DNA of 64,000 nt from Bradyrhizobium sp. SZCCT0153. GTDB taxonomy: Bacteria; Pseudomonadota; Alphaproteobacteria; Rhizobiales; Xanthobacteraceae. Position 1 is the first letter of the stretch, and each line of letters begins with the position of its first letter. This document shows positions 24,892 through 34,336 of this stretch, piece after piece. The notes beneath the pieces are model-generated. The model was not told where the DNA came from. It saw only the letters and a list, made by a program, of their open reading frames with translations, and ran no database searches. The position numbers and the translations under genes are program-made. Location: assembly GCF_018129995.1 (NCBI RefSeq), contig NZ_JAFCKS010000003.1, positions 434,001 through 498,000 of the forward strand, given 5' to 3'.

Positions 24892-25185
24892 ATGAAGCTC
24901 ACATCCGAACAGGTGAAGCAGACCGTCAACCAGCTCGGCGCTCAGGTGCTGCCCGACGAGCATCCCGCCATGCCGCAGCTCAACAGCATGTTCGGCGAGC
25001 ACACCTTCTTCGTCGACGAGATGGGACTGAAGGTCCTCGAGCCCGCGGCGTCGCCCGGTGCCGACCGCGAGAGCGGCGAAGTCGTCAGCCTTGCCGACTG
25101 GGGCGATTCCGACCTGACGCGCCTGATGGCGCACGAACCCGAGCCGACCGGCGTGATCGTCGTGTTCGGGCACATGAGACATTGA
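24892..25185 (+). CDS. Small hypothetical protein, probable EcfG stress regulon member
   Basis: A 97-residue acidic soluble protein starting MKLTSEQVKQTVNQLGAQVLP. No family recognised; DEHPAMPQLNSMFGEHTFFVDEMGLKVLEP suggests a compact alpha/beta domain (short motifs PAMPQLNSMFGEHTFF and VLEP). GGAG sits six bases before the ATG at 24892; an upstream in-frame ATG at 24871 lacks a ribosome site. The EcfG-like promoter 90 bp upstream implies induction by the PhyR/NepR/EcfG general stress cascade (inference). Confidence 0.7.
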   Translation: MKLTSEQVKQTVNQLGAQVLPDEHPAMPQLNSMFGEHTFFVDEMGLKVLEPAASPGADRESGEVVSLADWGDSDLTRLMAHEPEPTGVIVVFGHMRH

Positions 25186-25438
25186 TCGGCTCGGCGGATC
25201 GACCTTCGGTGGCGAGTCTGAAAATCCCGCCACCGTCCCTTCGCACAGCGAGCGCGCTGTGCGGCTTTCTGCATTCGCCGAGAGTCCCGTCGGTTCGGCC
25301 CAGATGCCGAACGTCGGCTGCGGCTCCGTTGAATTGAGGTTCCCGACCATCCATGTTGGATGCATCAAAGAGCAATCTCAGGCTTGTGAGTGGCAAGCAT
25401 GGGCACGCGATCTAATATGAATCTGCGGAGGACAGCCA

Positions 25439-25648
25439 ATGCAATACAGCTCCGAGTTCATTCAGACCATGCGTCGGGCGCTAGAGGCCGTGATGGCGAG
25501 CGTGCCCTCTGATCAATCGGTCTTCGGCCTGAAAGCGGCCGTAGCCGAATGCATCCTGAAGGCGGCCGCACACGGTCAGACGTCGTACGACGGACTGGTG
25601 ACGTCGGCTTCCGACCAGATCCAGGCGATCATCTCGATGCTGACCTGA
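25439..25648 (+). CDS. Very small hypothetical protein
   Basis: A 69-residue, almost wholly helical, soluble protein (MQYSSEFIQTMRRALEAVM..., AVAECILKAAAHGQTSYDGL..., IQAIISMLT). GGAGGA lies before the ATG. Such helical proteins of about 70 residues with a central 'AECILKAAAxG' are common in Bradyrhizobium and have no assigned role. Upstream, 25186-25438 holds an imperfect GGTGGCG/CCGCCACC hairpin (about 25209-25231), possibly the terminator of the preceding gene, and nothing else I can name. Confidence 0.7.
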   Translation: MQYSSEFIQTMRRALEAVMASVPSDQSVFGLKAAVAECILKAAAHGQTSYDGLVTSASDQIQAIISMLT

Positions 25649-25740
25649 GCGTGTCCTCGGCTGAGCAGACGATGCCTCCAACGCGAGCTATCACAAGGAC
25701 AACTCGGGTGAGGGTGCCTCCAGCGCGCAACGGAAGAGAC

Positions 25741-25817
25741 TGGCGCACCCGACACGATTCGAACGTGTGACCTTTGCCTTCGGAGGGCAACGCTCTATCC
25801 AGCTGAGCTACGGGTGC
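25741..25817 (-). tRNA. tRNA-Arg (anticodon CCG)
   Basis: The minus strand folds as a full cloverleaf: acceptor GCACCCG/CGGGTGC, D-arm TAGCTCAGCTGGATAGAGC, anticodon loop CTCCGAA within TTGCC/GGCAA, T-loop TTCGAAT within ACACG/CGTGT, discriminator G and encoded CCA. It reads CGG arginine codons. Confidence 0.98.
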
Positions 25818-25876
25818 AACGAGGCTTCATGTAGCCGATTGGCGAGGGGCGGGCAACCGCTTCCCGCTGCACCCCG

Positions 25877-26932
25877 CTAGGCCGTTTTGCGCCGGAAAGG
25901 CGCCGGAACCGCCGCGGGATCCCGCCCGAGGCCGGCGAATTCGGCGAGCACGCGTTCGGCGCAGATGACACGGTTGCGCCCGAGCCGTTTGGCCGCATAG
26001 AGCGCCTCGTCGGCCGCGCCCAGCAGTCGGTCGGGGCCGCCGTCGGATTCGCCCGGAATGTGGCTGGCGACGCCGACGCTGAGGGTGACGTGGTCGGCGG
26101 CCCCCTCGGCGCCGTGGGCGATCCGCAAGGCCATGACGGCGCTTCGGATCTCGTCGGCGATGGTGCAGGCGGCGTCGCAATCCATGTCCGGCAGGATCAG
26201 CGCGAATTCCTCCCCGCCATAGCGGCTGGCGAGGTCGAGCGGGCGCACGGCATGGCGGCTGACGACGGCGGCGACCGCGCGCAGGCATTCGTCGCCGCTC
26301 TGGTGGCCGTGCCGGTCGTTGAACAGCTTGAAATGATCGACATCGACGAACAGCAGCGCCATCGGCTTCCGCGTCCGCTGGGCGCGGGCCCATTCGCTCA
26401 TCAGCATCTGGTCGAACGAGCGGCGGTTCGACAGGCCGGTCAGCCCGTCCTTGGTGGCAAGCTCCTTCAACGTCATCTCGGCGCGCTTCTGGTCGGTGAG
26501 GTCGCGCAGCGTCTCCACCACGGCGATCAGGTGGCCGGCCTCGTCGTGGATCGGGCCGGCGTCGATGGCGAGATAGAGCTGGCTGCCGAGCTTGGGCATC
26601 ACGCACCAGTTCTCGGCGCTGAAGCCGAGTCCGTTATGGCCGCGCGCCGCATATTCCGAATAGAACTCGGGAAGTTGTTCGGGACGGTCGAGCGCGACGA
26701 GATCGGCGAGGCAAGGGCGCCTGGTCTCGTAGAAGGCCTGCCAGTGTTTCGTCGTGCCGATCACCTCGGAGGCGGCGACCCCGGTCAGCCGCTCGCAGGC
26801 CCGGTTCCAGATCACGACGCGACGCTTCGGATCGATCACGAAAGTCGGCACCACCAGATGCTGCATCAGCCGCACGGCATAGGAATCCGCAACGTCGACG
26901 GTCTGGGCTGAAGTTTTGCTCGGCTTCGCCAT
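25877..26932 (-). CDS. PAS-GGDEF diguanylate cyclase
   Basis: 351 residues. A PAS domain spans about 18-150 ([17 protein letters not shown], ending [12 protein letters not shown]), then a GGDEF domain from about 155. The active-site motif is GGEEF (239-243), preceded by the inhibitory I-site RPLD (230-233) at the canonical five-residue distance, and [10 protein letters not shown] holds the metal/GTP Asp. It is therefore predicted to make c-di-GMP under feedback control. No membrane span, so it senses a cytosolic signal through PAS. The start lies 1 bp after the stop of the upstream GGDEF-EAL gene (TGAGATG), indicating translational coupling. Confidence 0.95.
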   Translation of the reverse strand: MAKPSKTSAQTVDVADSYAVRLMQHLVVPTFVIDPKRRVVIWNRACERLTGVAASEVIGTTKHWQAFYETRRPCLADLVALDRPEQLPEFYSEYAARGHNGLGFSAENWCVMPKLGSQLYLAIDAGPIHDEAGHLIAVVETLRDLTDQKRAEMTLKELATKDGLTGLSNRRSFDQMLMSEWARAQRTRKPMALLFVDVDHFKLFNDRHGHQSGDECLRAVAAVVSRHAVRPLDLASRYGGEEFALILPDMDCDAACTIADEIRSAVMALRIAHGAEGAADHVTLSVGVASHIPGESDGGPDRLLGAADEALYAAKRLGRNRVICAERVLAEFAGLGRDPAAVPAPFRRKTA

Positions 26933-26933
26933 C

Positions 26934-29900
26934 TCAGGCCACCGCCGCCACGGGCAAAGCATCGCCCGGGCCGAACAGTTTTCGCACCTCGTTGGCCGGC
27001 TTCGGTTTGCTGAACAGATAGCCCTGCATCTGGGTGCAGCCGAGCGCGCGCAGAATCTCGCGCTGGGCCTCGGTCTCGACGCCCTCGGCGACCGTGGTCA
27101 TGTTGCTGGCGGCGGCGATGTTCACCACCGCCTGCACGATCACGGGCGCGCCGCTCGTCTCCGCGATGTCGGCGACGAAGCAGCGGTCGATCTTGATCTT
27201 GTCGAACGGGAAACGCTTCAAATAGCTCAGCGAGGAGTAACCGGTGCCGAAATCGTCGAGCGCGATGCGCACGCCGATCGCGCGGAGCTGGTGCAGGATC
27301 GAAAGCGCCGCCTCGTCGTCGCGGATCAGCACGGCTTCGGTGATTTCGAGCTCGAGCCGGGACGGGGCGAGCCCCGAGGCGGCGAGCGCGCCGGCGATCC
27401 GCAGCGCCAGCGTGTCGCATTTGAGCTGTACCGGCGAGACGTTGACCGCGACGCGCACATGCCCCGGCCAGGTCGCGGCCTCGTTGCAGGCCATGCGCAG
27501 CACCCAGTCGCCGAGCTCGTTGATCAGGCCGGTGTCCTCGGCGATCGGAATGAACTCCGCCGGCGATACCATGCCGCGCTCGGGATGCCGCCAGCGCAGC
27601 AGCGCCTCGCAGCCGGCGACTTCGCCCGAGCGCAGGTCGACCAGCGGCTGGTAGTGGATCTCGAAACCGCCGTCGACCAGGGCCTGGCGCAAATCCTGCT
27701 CCAGGGAGAGGCGCGCCTTGGCGCACGCATCCATCTCCGGCTCGAAGAAACGGTGGGTGCGGCGTCCTTCGGCCTTGGCGCCGTACATCGCGAGGTCGGC
27801 ATTCTTGATGAGCTGGTCGAGATCGTTGCCATCCTGCGGCGCCAGCGCGATGCCGATGCTGGCATCGGTGGAGAGCTGATGGCCGAAGCAATGATAGGGC
27901 CGGCGGATCGCCTCGTAGATCCGCGTCACGAACGACAGCACATCGGCAGACGATTCGATCCCGGTCTGGATCACCGCGAATTCGTCGCCGCCGAGCCGTG
28001 CGATCAGGTCGCCCCTCTTGAGGCAGCCGCGGAGGCGGCCCGCGATCGCCTTCAACAGCTCGTCGCCGACGTGATGGCCGAGCGAATCGTTGATGCCCTT
28101 GAACTCGTCGACGTCGATATAGAGCAGCGCGAACTGTCCGCCGCCGGGGACCTTCGCCAGCTCGCGCTCGATCTGCTCGCGGAACAGCGTGCGGTTGGGC
28201 AGGTCGGTCAGCGCATCGTAATGCGCCATATGCGCGATCTTCTCGTCGGCGCGACGGCGCTCGGTGACGTCGTCGACGACGCTGATGAGATACTGCGGCT
28301 CGCCGGACCCATCGCGGATGCTGATCCGCGTCGAGGTGATATAGCGCATCCCCTTGGTCAGGCTCGGCCAGGGATGCTCGTCCTTGAACAATCCAGTGTC
28401 GGTGGCTTGCAACGCGTCGCTGTCGTCATCGGTGACGCGTCTTGCCGTCTCCTCCGGGTAGACGTCGAAGGGCGTCTTGCCGACCACGGTTTCCCGCGAC
28501 TGGCCGAATTGCTCTTCGGCGGTCCGGTTGATCAGGAGATATTGCCGCGTCCGGGCGTCCTTCACCGTGATCTGTGAGGGGATATGGTCGACGATCTCGC
28601 GCAGGAACGTGTAGTTGCGGTCGCGTTCCTGCTCCAGATTGCGCCGCTCGGTGATCTCCTCGATCGTCGCGACCCATCCGCCCTGCGCAAGCGGGGTGTT
28701 GATGACCTGGAAGGCGCGGCCGTTGGGCAATTGATGGGTCCGGGTGGCGACCTTGCCTTCGGCGACGCCGCTCATGACCTCGGCGCAAAATTCCTCGACG
28801 TTGCCGCTGAACGCATTGCACTCCTTGCGGTGGTGCATCGCTTCGTGGATGTGGCAGCCGGGTTTGATGACGTCGTGGGAGAGGCCGAACATGTCGGCAT
28901 AGCGGCGATTGCAGGTGACGATGTACCCATCGGCATCGTACAGGATCAGCCCCTGGGACATATTGTTCAGCGCAGTGTCGAGCCGCTGCCGCTCCGCCTC
29001 CAGCCGCCGCTGGGCCTCGCGGTTCTGCCGGTTGATCTGACGGATGATCAGGAACAGGATCAGCGCGATCGCGGCCGCCGAAAGCGTCGCTGTGGTGATC
29101 ATGAAGCCGGTCTGCTGCCGCCAGTCGGCCAACGCGGCGCTCGTGGTGCTGGTCGCGACGATGACCAGCGGGAAATGCGAAAGCGACGCCCCCGAGCCGA
29201 GGCGATCCTCGCCGTCGATCGGACCCTTGACGCGCAGCGTGTGCCGGCCGCCTTCGGCCAGCATCTTGCGCATCAACGGCGCGTCCTTGAAGTTCCTGCC
29301 GATCAGCTCCTCGACATGCGGGTAGCGCGCCAGCATCTTGCCTTCGCGGTCGAACAGCGAGATCGCCGTGCCTTCGGCAAGCGCCACGGATGCGAAGTAG
29401 TTCTGGTAGCTGTCCGGATCGATCCGTCTGACCATCGCGCCGAAGAAGGTGCCGTCCGCGCCGTTCAGCCGGCGCGCGACGACCGTGGTCCATTTGCCGA
29501 TGATGAAGCTGCGGACCGACTCCAGCACCACCGGTTCGGCCATCGGATTCGATTTGAACGTCTGAAAATAGGCGCGCGAGGAGATGTTGATCTTGGGCAG
29601 CGGCTGGGCCCGCGACCAGTTGATCAGCTCGCCGTCGGCATCGTAGATCGCGATGTCGCCGAGATAGGACACGGAGCTGATCTTGCTGCGCAGCATCTGG
29701 TTCGTCACCGGTCCGGACATGCGCTCACGGAACATCCCGGGCGAGGTGATCTCCGGCAGGTTCATCTGCCCGATCACATCGGCGGCGACGACGTCGGAAT
29801 CTTCGAATTGCTGATCAAAGTGCCGCGCGATCAGCTGCACGGTGTTTTCCAGCTCGCGCTCGCGGTTGGCGAGGGTTCGTTCGCGAAATTCGCCGACCGC

Positions 29901-30047
29901 CATGGCGGTCACGGCGAAGATCCCCGCGACCAGCAACACGCCGCACAGGGTCAGCCACAGCACCGGTCCGCGCCGAATGACGGCCTCCCAGCCGTTCCTC
30001 GCGGCTAGGAATATTCCGGCTGCAATGCCTGCAATGACCTGGAGCAT
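26934..30047 (-). CDS. Membrane dCache-PAS-PAS-GGDEF-EAL protein
   Basis: 1037 residues from a start with GGGAGGGGGGA. Two membrane spans (about 30-50 and 315-336) enclose a periplasmic Cache-type sensor. Then come two PAS domains (about 352-468 and 475-600), a GGDEF domain with intact GGDEF (686-690), and an EAL domain with EALLRW (814-) plus DDFGTGYSSLSYL. Both enzymatic motifs look intact, so it may both make and break c-di-GMP. The I-site position reads KRGD (677-680), Lys replacing Arg, so product inhibition may be lost. It is the first gene of a coupled pair with the PAS-GGDEF protein. Confidence 0.94.
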   Translation of the reverse strand: MLQVIAGIAAGIFLAARNGWEAVIRRGPVLWLTLCGVLLVAGIFAVTAMAVGEFRERTLANRERELENTVQLIARHFDQQFEDSDVVAADVIGQMNLPEITSPGMFRERMSGPVTNQMLRSKISSVSYLGDIAIYDADGELINWSRAQPLPKINISSRAYFQTFKSNPMAEPVVLESVRSFIIGKWTTVVARRLNGADGTFFGAMVRRIDPDSYQNYFASVALAEGTAISLFDREGKMLARYPHVEELIGRNFKDAPLMRKMLAEGGRHTLRVKGPIDGEDRLGSGASLSHFPLVIVATSTTSAALADWRQQTGFMITTATLSAAAIALILFLIIRQINRQNREAQRRLEAERQRLDTALNNMSQGLILYDADGYIVTCNRRYADMFGLSHDVIKPGCHIHEAMHHRKECNAFSGNVEEFCAEVMSGVAEGKVATRTHQLPNGRAFQVINTPLAQGGWVATIEEITERRNLEQERDRNYTFLREIVDHIPSQITVKDARTRQYLLINRTAEEQFGQSRETVVGKTPFDVYPEETARRVTDDDSDALQATDTGLFKDEHPWPSLTKGMRYITSTRISIRDGSGEPQYLISVVDDVTERRRADEKIAHMAHYDALTDLPNRTLFREQIERELAKVPGGGQFALLYIDVDEFKGINDSLGHHVGDELLKAIAGRLRGCLKRGDLIARLGGDEFAVIQTGIESSADVLSFVTRIYEAIRRPYHCFGHQLSTDASIGIALAPQDGNDLDQLIKNADLAMYGAKAEGRRTHRFFEPEMDACAKARLSLEQDLRQALVDGGFEIHYQPLVDLRSGEVAGCEALLRWRHPERGMVSPAEFIPIAEDTGLINELGDWVLRMACNEAATWPGHVRVAVNVSPVQLKCDTLALRIAGALAASGLAPSRLELEITEAVLIRDDEAALSILHQLRAIGVRIALDDFGTGYSSLSYLKRFPFDKIKIDRCFVADIAETSGAPVIVQAVVNIAAASNMTTVAEGVETEAQREILRALGCTQMQGYLFSKPKPANEVRKLFGPGDALPVAAVA

Positions 30048-30238
30048 TCCCCCCTCCCTGGAGGGACAGGAATACACCGCACAAATGGCGCAAACCTTAG
30101 CAAAACCAGTTACCTAAGCATTAATCTCGTTGCGCGATCACGGTCTTATCCAGCGCGCCGCTGCATTGCATCATCAACAGCGGTTTAAAATGAATAGCGC
30201 CGCTCTTGTCGGCGCCGCAACGGTGAAGGCCCGGGAGG

Positions 30239-31984
30239 TTACCGCCGATACCCGCTCGCCCGCGAATAGCCCTGGCGGTTGTGCTGGTGCGGCCGGCTTG
30301 CGACGCTCGCGCGCGCCTCGCTCGAGACGGGCGTTGCGAGCTTCAACTCCTCCAGGAAGATCGGCCGGGCGAAGTAATAGCCCTGGGCGTAGCGGATCTT
30401 GGTTGCGGCCTGGAGATAGGCGAGTTCCTCGTAGGATTCGATGCCTTCGGCGATCACGGTCATCCCGAGCGCTTCGCTCAGGGATTCGATCGCGCGCAAG
30501 ATGCCCTGGCTGCGCGGGCGTTGATGGATGTCGGTGATGAAGGAGCGGTCGATCTTGATCTCGTCGGCGGTGATGTCGGCGAGCGCCGAGAGCGACGAAT
30601 AGCCGGTGCCGAAATCGTCGATCGAGATGCCGACGCCGAGCTTGCGGAACATCGGCAGGATCTCGGCCTGGAAATGATTCTTGGCGACGAAGGCATCTTC
30701 CGTCACCTCGATCATGAAGCGTTGCGGAAAGCCGGTGTCGTCCAGCGCCTGCGCAAAGCTGCGCATGAATTCGGGGTTGCCGGCCTGCTTGGCCGCGACG
30801 TTGATGCTGATGGTCGCTTCCGCGCCGAAGCTCTCGTTGATCAGGTCGACCGATTTGACGATCTCGGCGAGCACGAGATGGGTCAGCTCGTCGATCAGCC
30901 CGAGCTCGCCCGCAAGATTGATGAACGAGCCGGGCGCCTGGATCACGCCCTCGTCGTCGCGCAGCCGCACCAGGGCCTCGATGCCCTTCACGGCCTGGGT
31001 GCGGATGTCGACCTTGGTCTGGAAGGCGCAGCAGAAGCGCTTCTCGAGGATCGCGAGCCGCAGCGACTGCTCGATCTTCGTTCGCGCCAGCGCCTCGCGC
31101 TCCATGCCGGAATCGAAGAAGGCCGCCGTTCCCTTGCCGTTGTTCTTGATGCGGTACATCGCGATGTCCGCATTCTGGCGCAGCGTCTCGAAGCTGCGTC
31201 CGTGATCGGGATACAGGCTGACGCCGACGGAGGTGGAGGCGAAGACTTCCGAATTGTCGATGAAGAACGGCGCCGTCAGCCGCTCCAGCGTCGACTGCAT
31301 GAATTCGGCGACTTCCTCCTGGCTCTGGATCGGGGAGAGCAGCAGCAGGAATTCGTCGCCGGAGATGCGCGACAGCATATCCGAATCGCGCAAGTCGCGC
31401 CCGAGCCGCTTCGACAGCTCGACCAGCAGCGCGTCGCCGACGGCATGGCCGTAATAGTCGTTGATGTGCTTGAAATTGTCGACGTCGAGGAAGGCGAGCG
31501 CAAAGCGTTCGCCGCCGCGACTCTGCGCGAGCAGGCTGGCGGCGCGATGTTCGATCACGCGCCGCGAGGGCAGGCCGGTCAGCTCGTCGAAATAGGCCGA
31601 GCGGAACAGCTGGTCCTCGAAATTCTTCTGCTCGGTGATGTCGGAGGAGGCCGAGATCAAGAGCTCGCGTCCGTCGAGGCGGACCGGACGATGGGTGGTC
31701 AGCAGCACCTGGCGTGCGGTCCCGTCGTGGAGCGCTTCCTCGGAGACGACCGGCCGGCCGGAGTTCAGGGCCTGGCGGCAGGCCTCCCGGCGCGGCGCGA
31801 GGTCGGGTGAGGGACGGCTGCCGTCCATGCCGAGCTGGGCGGCGGCGACATCGTTGACCAGGAGAAGTTCGCCTTGCGCGTCCTGCACGGTCAGGCCGGC
31901 AGGCAGCATTCTAACGATTTCCTTGAGAAATCCGAGTTCGGCTTCGCTCGCGCCGGAAGATCTGTTGTCGTTCATAGAAGTCAT
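30239..31984 (-). CDS. PAS-GGDEF(degenerate)-EAL protein
   Basis: 581 residues, no membrane span. An N-terminal PAS-like region (about 18-118, ending SDITEQKN) is followed by a GGDEF domain whose signature is SGDEF (208-212) and an EAL domain with EALVRL (336-) and DDFGTGYSSLSAL. The usual YQP before EAL reads FQT (about 321-323). The cyclase is probably weak or inactive and may serve as a GTP sensor; the phosphodiesterase may be active, but the FQT change makes this uncertain. The start at 31984 is the better of two ATGs (other: 31975). About 190 bp separates it from the gene downstream, so it is likely separately expressed. Confidence 0.9.
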   Translation of the reverse strand: MTSMNDNRSSGASEAELGFLKEIVRMLPAGLTVQDAQGELLLVNDVAAAQLGMDGSRPSPDLAPRREACRQALNSGRPVVSEEALHDGTARQVLLTTHRPVRLDGRELLISASSDITEQKNFEDQLFRSAYFDELTGLPSRRVIEHRAASLLAQSRGGERFALAFLDVDNFKHINDYYGHAVGDALLVELSKRLGRDLRDSDMLSRISGDEFLLLLSPIQSQEEVAEFMQSTLERLTAPFFIDNSEVFASTSVGVSLYPDHGRSFETLRQNADIAMYRIKNNGKGTAAFFDSGMEREALARTKIEQSLRLAILEKRFCCAFQTKVDIRTQAVKGIEALVRLRDDEGVIQAPGSFINLAGELGLIDELTHLVLAEIVKSVDLINESFGAEATISINVAAKQAGNPEFMRSFAQALDDTGFPQRFMIEVTEDAFVAKNHFQAEILPMFRKLGVGISIDDFGTGYSSLSALADITADEIKIDRSFITDIHQRPRSQGILRAIESLSEALGMTVIAEGIESYEELAYLQAATKIRYAQGYYFARPIFLEELKLATPVSSEARASVASRPHQHNRQGYSRASGYRR

Positions 31985-32183
31985 GAATCTTGTTGTTTCA
32001 GCGCGCCTTTGCAATGAGCGCGATCTTGCGCGGTTCCCTCTTAGGTTTGGTTAAGGGGTCCGGAGAAATACGGGGGTGTTTTGCGGCGATGCGACGCGCG
32101 CAGTCCATCGTCATTAACAGAGCGTCAACGGCGCGTGCGAAACCGCGAGCAGACCGCGCGATCGGTTTTCGCCCGCGCTGTGT

Positions 32184-33149
32184 CTAGCCGCCCTGGGGGA
32201 TACGGCATTGCATGATGCAATGAAGCCCTGTCCTGAGATACGACACCTCGGCCTTGCCGTCGAAGGCTGACAGCGCCGACTTCAGCAGCTTGGTGCCGAA
32301 ACCCGGCTCGGAGACCTTGTCGACGCTCGGGCCCTCGGTTTCATCCCAGGTGACGGTCAGGCGGTCGTCGCTGACGGTCCATGACACCTGCAACAATCCG
32401 CGCGGCGCGGAGAACGCGCCGTACTTGCCGGCGTTGGTGGCGAGCTCGTGAAACATCAGTGACAGCGTGACCGCAAGCTTCGGCGGCAGGAACAGCCGGT
32501 CGCCGTTGAGGGTGAAACGGACATGCCCGTACGGTCCGAGCTCGGAGATTAGGAGATCGCGGATGTCGCAGCCGGCCTTGTCGATCCGCGAGATCAGATC
32601 GTCGGTGGCAGCCAGCGACCGCAGCCGCGGATCGATCCGGGCCCAGACTTGCGGCTGGTCGTGCAGCACCTGATGCAGCACGGCATGGACCGTCGACAGC
32701 TTGTTCTTCAGCCGGTGCTGCAGCTCGTCGACCAGTAGCTTGCGATAGTCTTCTTCCTCGATAAGGCGTCTGGAGATCCGGCGTTGCTCGACGAGGAGCG
32801 AGCGATAATGCTCGACGCCCCAGATGGTGAGCGCGCAGACCGCCCAATAGAGCGCCAGCAGGGCAAAGCGCGCGCGATCGGCGAAGGCATCGCCGAAATT
32901 CACGACGACGCCGAGCATGCCGCCGGCCAGCGCCGTGATGACGCCGATGCGAAAGCCGCCGAACGCGGCCGCAAAGAACACGGCCGGGAAATATGGCGTG
33001 AAGTAGACGTCGGGCCGCACATGGGCGAGGGCCCAGCGCGCCAGCGTCGCAACCAGCAGGCAGGCGACCGCAAACGCAAGGCTCAGACCGAGCGATGGCG
33101 GGGCCACGCCCTGCCAGCCTTTGCGGAATTCGTCGATCAGCTTCCCCAT
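32184..33149 (-). CDS. HWE/HisKA_2-type membrane sensor histidine kinase
   Basis: 321 residues. The N-terminal hydrophobic domain (about 20-115, several spans, DUF4118-like) precedes a HisKA_2-type dimerisation box DELQHRLKNKLSTVHAV with phospho-acceptor His, and an HWE-type ATPase domain with the N-box FHELATNAGKYGAF and the G-box PGFGTKLL. Such kinases in Rhizobiales often feed PhyR in the general stress response or stand-alone receivers. No response regulator is adjacent, so its partner is unknown. An EcfG-type promoter at 24778 elsewhere in the window makes the PhyR link worth testing. Confidence 0.9.
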   Translation of the reverse strand: MGKLIDEFRKGWQGVAPPSLGLSLAFAVACLLVATLARWALAHVRPDVYFTPYFPAVFFAAAFGGFRIGVITALAGGMLGVVVNFGDAFADRARFALLALYWAVCALTIWGVEHYRSLLVEQRRISRRLIEEEDYRKLLVDELQHRLKNKLSTVHAVLHQVLHDQPQVWARIDPRLRSLAATDDLISRIDKAGCDIRDLLISELGPYGHVRFTLNGDRLFLPPKLAVTLSLMFHELATNAGKYGAFSAPRGLLQVSWTVSDDRLTVTWDETEGPSVDKVSEPGFGTKLLKSALSAFDGKAEVSYLRTGLHCIMQCRIPQGG

Positions 33150-33343
33150 GCACAGCCCGGTTGCGATATGCGTTCGAAAATCGAGCGGTCGCCATGAATG
33201 TTACGCATGTGGCCGGCGCAAGCAAAGCTTGCCATGTCGGAAGCCGGCAGGAATAGTGGCTGCTGCGGCGCCGACTGTCGCGGCGCCGTCATCGATCGGT
33301 GTCCGCCATTTGGCGTCAAATGGTTCGAAAACAGGAACATTCC

Positions 33344-34186
33344 ATGGGCAGGCTGGATGGCAAGGTCGCGGTGATCACGGGCGCGACGAGCGGGATCGGA
33401 TTGCGCACCGCAGAAGTCTTCGTTGCCGAAGGTGCCAAAATTGTGATCGCGGGGCGGCGTATACCGGAGGGCGAGGCGCTGGCGAAGCAACTCGGGGCGA
33501 CTTGCGTCTTCCGCCAGACCGATGTGACGGTCGAAGCGCAGATGCAGGCGCTGATCGCGCTCGCGGTGGAGAAGTTCGGCCGGATCGACTGCCTGTTCAA
33601 CAATGCCGGCGGTCCGGCGCAGACCGGCGGCGTCGAAGCCCTCGAGGTCGAGCGCTTCGACGCGGCGATGGCGACGCTGGTGCGCAGCGTCATGCTTGGC
33701 ATGAAGCACGCTGCGCCCATCATGAAGAAGCAGGGGTCCGGCAGCATCATCAACAATGGCAGCATCGCCGGCCGCCTCGCCGGCTTCTCGTCCTCGATGG
33801 TCTATGGTGCGGCCAAGGCGGCGGTGATCCATCTCACCAAATGCGTGGCAATGGAGCTCGGCGAGTCCAATGTCCGCGTCAACTCGATCTCGCCCGGTGC
33901 GATCGCGACCGGCATCTTTGGCAAGGCGCTCGGCCTGTCGACGGAGGCTGCCGAGAAGACGCCGGCGGTGATGCGCGATGTCTACAAGACCGCGCAGCCG
34001 ATCCCGCGTGCGGGCCTGCCGGACGATATCGCCCATGCCGCGGTGTTCCTGGCCAGCGACGAGTCCAGCTTCATCAACGGCCACGACCTCGTCATCGACG
34101 GCGCAATGACCGGCGGCCGCAACTGGAGCCAGCAGCAGCAGGGCTACGTGGCCTTGCGCAAGGCGTTCGATCAGGGGGCGGGGTAG
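33344..34186 (+). CDS. Short-chain dehydrogenase/reductase
   Basis: A 280-residue classical SDR. The cofactor motif TGATSGIG is at residues 12-19, NNAG at about 86, a catalytic Ser in NGSIAG..., and the YxxxK pair in VYGAAKAAV. The AGRR following the second strand favours NADP over NAD. The C-terminal NGHDLVIDGAMTGG is typical. Oxidises or reduces an unknown alcohol/ketone. AGGA precedes the ATG at 33344. It faces away from the histidine kinase and towards the P450 gene, with a repeat between the ends. Confidence 0.92.
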   Translation: MGRLDGKVAVITGATSGIGLRTAEVFVAEGAKIVIAGRRIPEGEALAKQLGATCVFRQTDVTVEAQMQALIALAVEKFGRIDCLFNNAGGPAQTGGVEALEVERFDAAMATLVRSVMLGMKHAAPIMKKQGSGSIINNGSIAGRLAGFSSSMVYGAAKAAVIHLTKCVAMELGESNVRVNSISPGAIATGIFGKALGLSTEAAEKTPAVMRDVYKTAQPIPRAGLPDDIAHAAVFLASDESSFINGHDLVIDGAMTGGRNWSQQQQGYVALRKAFDQGAG

Positions 34187-34242
34187 GTCTCGTACCCCGG
34201 ACGCAGCGCCGCAGGATGGGCAAAGGCGCGCTCTTCGCGCGC

Positions 34243-34325
34243 CGTCATTGCGAGGAGCCCTTGCGACGAAGCAATCCAGAATCCCTCAGCGGAAAGATTC
34301 TGGATTGCTTCGCTTCGCTCGCAAT
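34243..34325. repeat. Interspersed repeat (CGTCATTGCGAGGAGC ... GCTCGCAATGG)
   Basis: Second copy of the element seen at 16509-16590, sharing CATTGCGAGGAGCCCTTGCG and the closing CTTCGCTCGCAATG. It lies between the convergent SDR and P450 genes. Just before it (34210-34240) is a fragment of the 'GCAGGATGGGCAAAG' family. Confidence 0.8.
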
Positions 34326-34336
34326 GGCGGCTGTGG

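Noticed and set aside
26916..30008. Two long plus-strand frames opposite the GGDEF-EAL gene
   Set aside because: Mirror frames of a GC-rich gene, no domains, no start context.
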